Shown here: positions 62,886 to 64,000 of the stretch, piece after piece
Numbering within the stretch: position 1 is the stretch's first letter
Layout: each line of letters opens with the position of its first letter
From: Accumulibacter sp.
GTDB lineage: Bacteria > Pseudomonadota > Gammaproteobacteria > Burkholderiales > Rhodocyclaceae
DNA: 64,000 nucleotides
Assembly (NCBI RefSeq): GCF_023806625.1
Contig: NZ_JAMTDX010000008.1
Coordinates: forward strand, 1 to 64,000
Direction: 5' to 3'
Made by a program: the position numbers and the translations under genes
The notes under the pieces: generated by a model
Database searches by the model: none
Told to the model about the DNA's origin: nothing
Seen by the model: only the letters and a program-made list of their open reading frames with translations

Positions 62886-64000
62886 CTACTTCAGCGACAG
62901 CGCCACTCGACTCTCGCCGGACGTCCCCGGCGATTCCTTTGCGGCGTCCGGTGTGACGACCCTGGCGGGCAGCAGGAAGATCCGCTCGGCAGGCAGATCG
63001 TGGGCGCCGAGCCAGTCCACAACCGCCCGTGCCCTCCGCTCGGCCAGATCACGGAGGTCTTCTTCGTCGACCTGGGTATTGGCCAGGATCAGCTTCTCCA
63101 TCTCATCGACCGGCAGGCTCCTGACCATGCCGACGAAATTGCGCGGCTTGGGAAACTTCTCCGCACGGTATACACGCTCGAGCAACACCGGATACTCCTT
63201 CGCGCCAACCTCCACCGACTCGGCTGATCCGCTCTCGACGCCCTGGCGGGTCAGATCCTCACGCTTCATTGCCCGCACCCTGTGCTCCAGTCGACTGCGC
63301 CGAAGACCCTCCGGATCGAGTTCGGAATCCGCTCGTCCCTCGATCTCGAGCCTCAACGCCGGTCTGTCGGCGAGTGCCTTGGCCAGGGTCTCGAGACGCT
63401 GTCGCGCGGTATCGGTCAGGGTCGCCTGGCCGACTTCGAATTCGACGTTCGACAGTTCCTCACCACCACCGAAGATCGAGCCGAGCAAAGCAAACGGCGC
63501 TGACGCCGCCTTGACCAGCAGGTTGACGATCACCCTGACGATCAGGCCGCCGACGCTGAACTCCGGATCGTCGAGCGACCCGGAGATCGGCAGATTGATG
63601 TCGATTTCGCCGCGGCTGTTCTTGAGCAGCGCCACCGCCAGAGTGACCGGCAGCTTCGTCGCGTCGGGACTGTCGACCGGGTTCCCGAAAGTCAGCTGGT
63701 CGAGAAAGACCCGATTCTCGGCGGTCAGTTGATTGTCCTCGATCCGGTACCTGACGAACAGCGAGAGCTTGCCCTTCTCGATCGCGTAGCCAGCGTACTT
63801 GCCGGAATACGGCGACAGCGAGGTCATCTCGATTCCCCTGACCTCAGCCTGCAGATTGAGATACGGCTTCTCCGAGAGAGGATTGATCTGCCCGGCAATG
63901 GTCACTGGAGCCGTGTTGTCGTAACTGCCGCGCAGGTCGACCGTGGCGAGGCTACCCATGGTCGACGACAGCCCGCTGACCGTGCCGCCGACTTTGCGCA
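62886..64000 (-). CDS. DUF748 (AsmA-like) protein, C-terminal part; gene cut by window edge
   Basis: At least 371 residues; the frame is open through 64000 and the true start lies beyond. The visible part has SPYSGKYAGYAIEKGKLSLFVRY and LLKNSRGEIDINLPISGSLDDPEF, both marks of DUF748 envelope proteins related to AsmA, then a C-terminal region with an OmpA-like pattern (LRLEIEGRADSELDPEGL...ERRARAVVDWL). Such proteins are large and span or face the periplasm; some assist lipid transport. The role here is not known. Confidence 0.8.
   Translation of the reverse strand, partial: RKVGGTVSGLSSTMGSLATVDLRGSYDNTAPVTIAGQINPLSEKPYLNLQAEVRGIEMTSLSPYSGKYAGYAIEKGKLSLFVRYRIEDNQLTAENRVFLDQLTFGNPVDSPDATKLPVTLAVALLKNSRGEIDINLPISGSLDDPEFSVGGLIVRVIVNLLVKAASAPFALLGSIFGGGEELSNVEFEVGQATLTDTARQRLETLAKALADRPALRLEIEGRADSELDPEGLRRSRLEHRVRAMKREDLTRQGVESGSAESVEVGAKEYPVLLERVYRAEKFPKPRNFVGMVRSLPVDEMEKLILANTQVDEEDLRDLAERRARAVVDWLGAHDLPAERIFLLPARVVTPDAAKESPGTSGESRVALSLK

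Overview
This GC-rich window (repeated C/G-ending codons, long open frames on both strands) looks like chromosome from a betaproteobacterium of the Rhodocyclales. Isocitrate lyase, acetate permease, PhaR/PhaB of polyhydroxyalkanoate metabolism, a Na+-pumping acyl-CoA decarboxylase and a Hyb-type hydrogenase together fit a polyphosphate-accumulating, Candidatus Accumulibacter-like organism. That assignment is inferred from gene content; no rRNA or phylogenetic marker analysis was possible. I see no tRNA or rRNA gene, CRISPR array, insertion sequence or prophage.

Layout. 1-10.2 kb, mostly minus strand: the start of a truncated, probably surface-protein gene, a LuxR-type regulator, a lytic transglycosylase, a Nudix hydrolase preceded by a 52-codon remnant of a threonine aldolase, alaS, glycerate kinase, and the acetate permease pair DUF485-actP. 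10.4-15.7 kb, plus: an exosortase-A-associated set (acyl-CoA ligase, PLP decarboxylase, DegT-type aminotransferase, GNAT/FemAB-like protein). 15.8-21.7 kb, plus: an Mrp Na+/H+ antiporter operon A(B-fused)-C-D-E-F-G. 21.8-26.6 kb: CBS/DUF294 protein, esterase, PaaY-like gamma-carbonic-anhydrase protein and a HupT-like histidine kinase. 27.1-33.8 kb, plus: a periplasmic [NiFe]-hydrogenase operon hybO-A-B-C-D-G-E. 33.9-43.9 kb: hydrolase, msrA, aceA with a clear promoter/operator, ugpQ-ugpB, small lipoprotein, aldo/keto reductase, rhlE and a PP2C phosphatase. 43.6-49.5 kb, minus: glycolate oxidase glcDEF followed by a degenerate acyl-CoA ligase and a small unknown protein. 50-53.7 kb, plus: Na+-translocating decarboxylase (carboxyltransferase, OadG-like, biotin carrier, OadB-like). 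53.9-64 kb: phaR, phaB, a tiny membrane protein, pgeF, rluD, bamD, a pseudokinase-HDOD-GAF protein, rmuC and a truncated DUF748 gene.

How they fit together. Several systems bear on C2/C3 carbon and redox: ActP for acetate uptake, AceA for the glyoxylate shunt, GlcDEF and glycerate kinase for glycolate/glyoxylate/glycerate, PhaB/PhaR for PHA synthesis and its control, and the decarboxylase linking methylmalonyl-CoA and propionyl-CoA to a sodium gradient. The Mrp antiporter could couple that gradient to protons. The hydrogenase exchanges electrons between H2 and quinone. The least ordinary items are the threonine-aldolase remnant, the ligase lacking its ATP-binding loop, the kinase lacking its catalytic Asp, the divergent rluD/bamD start codons that overlap, the palindrome at the aceA promoter, and the exosortase-associated genes with no exosortase beside them.
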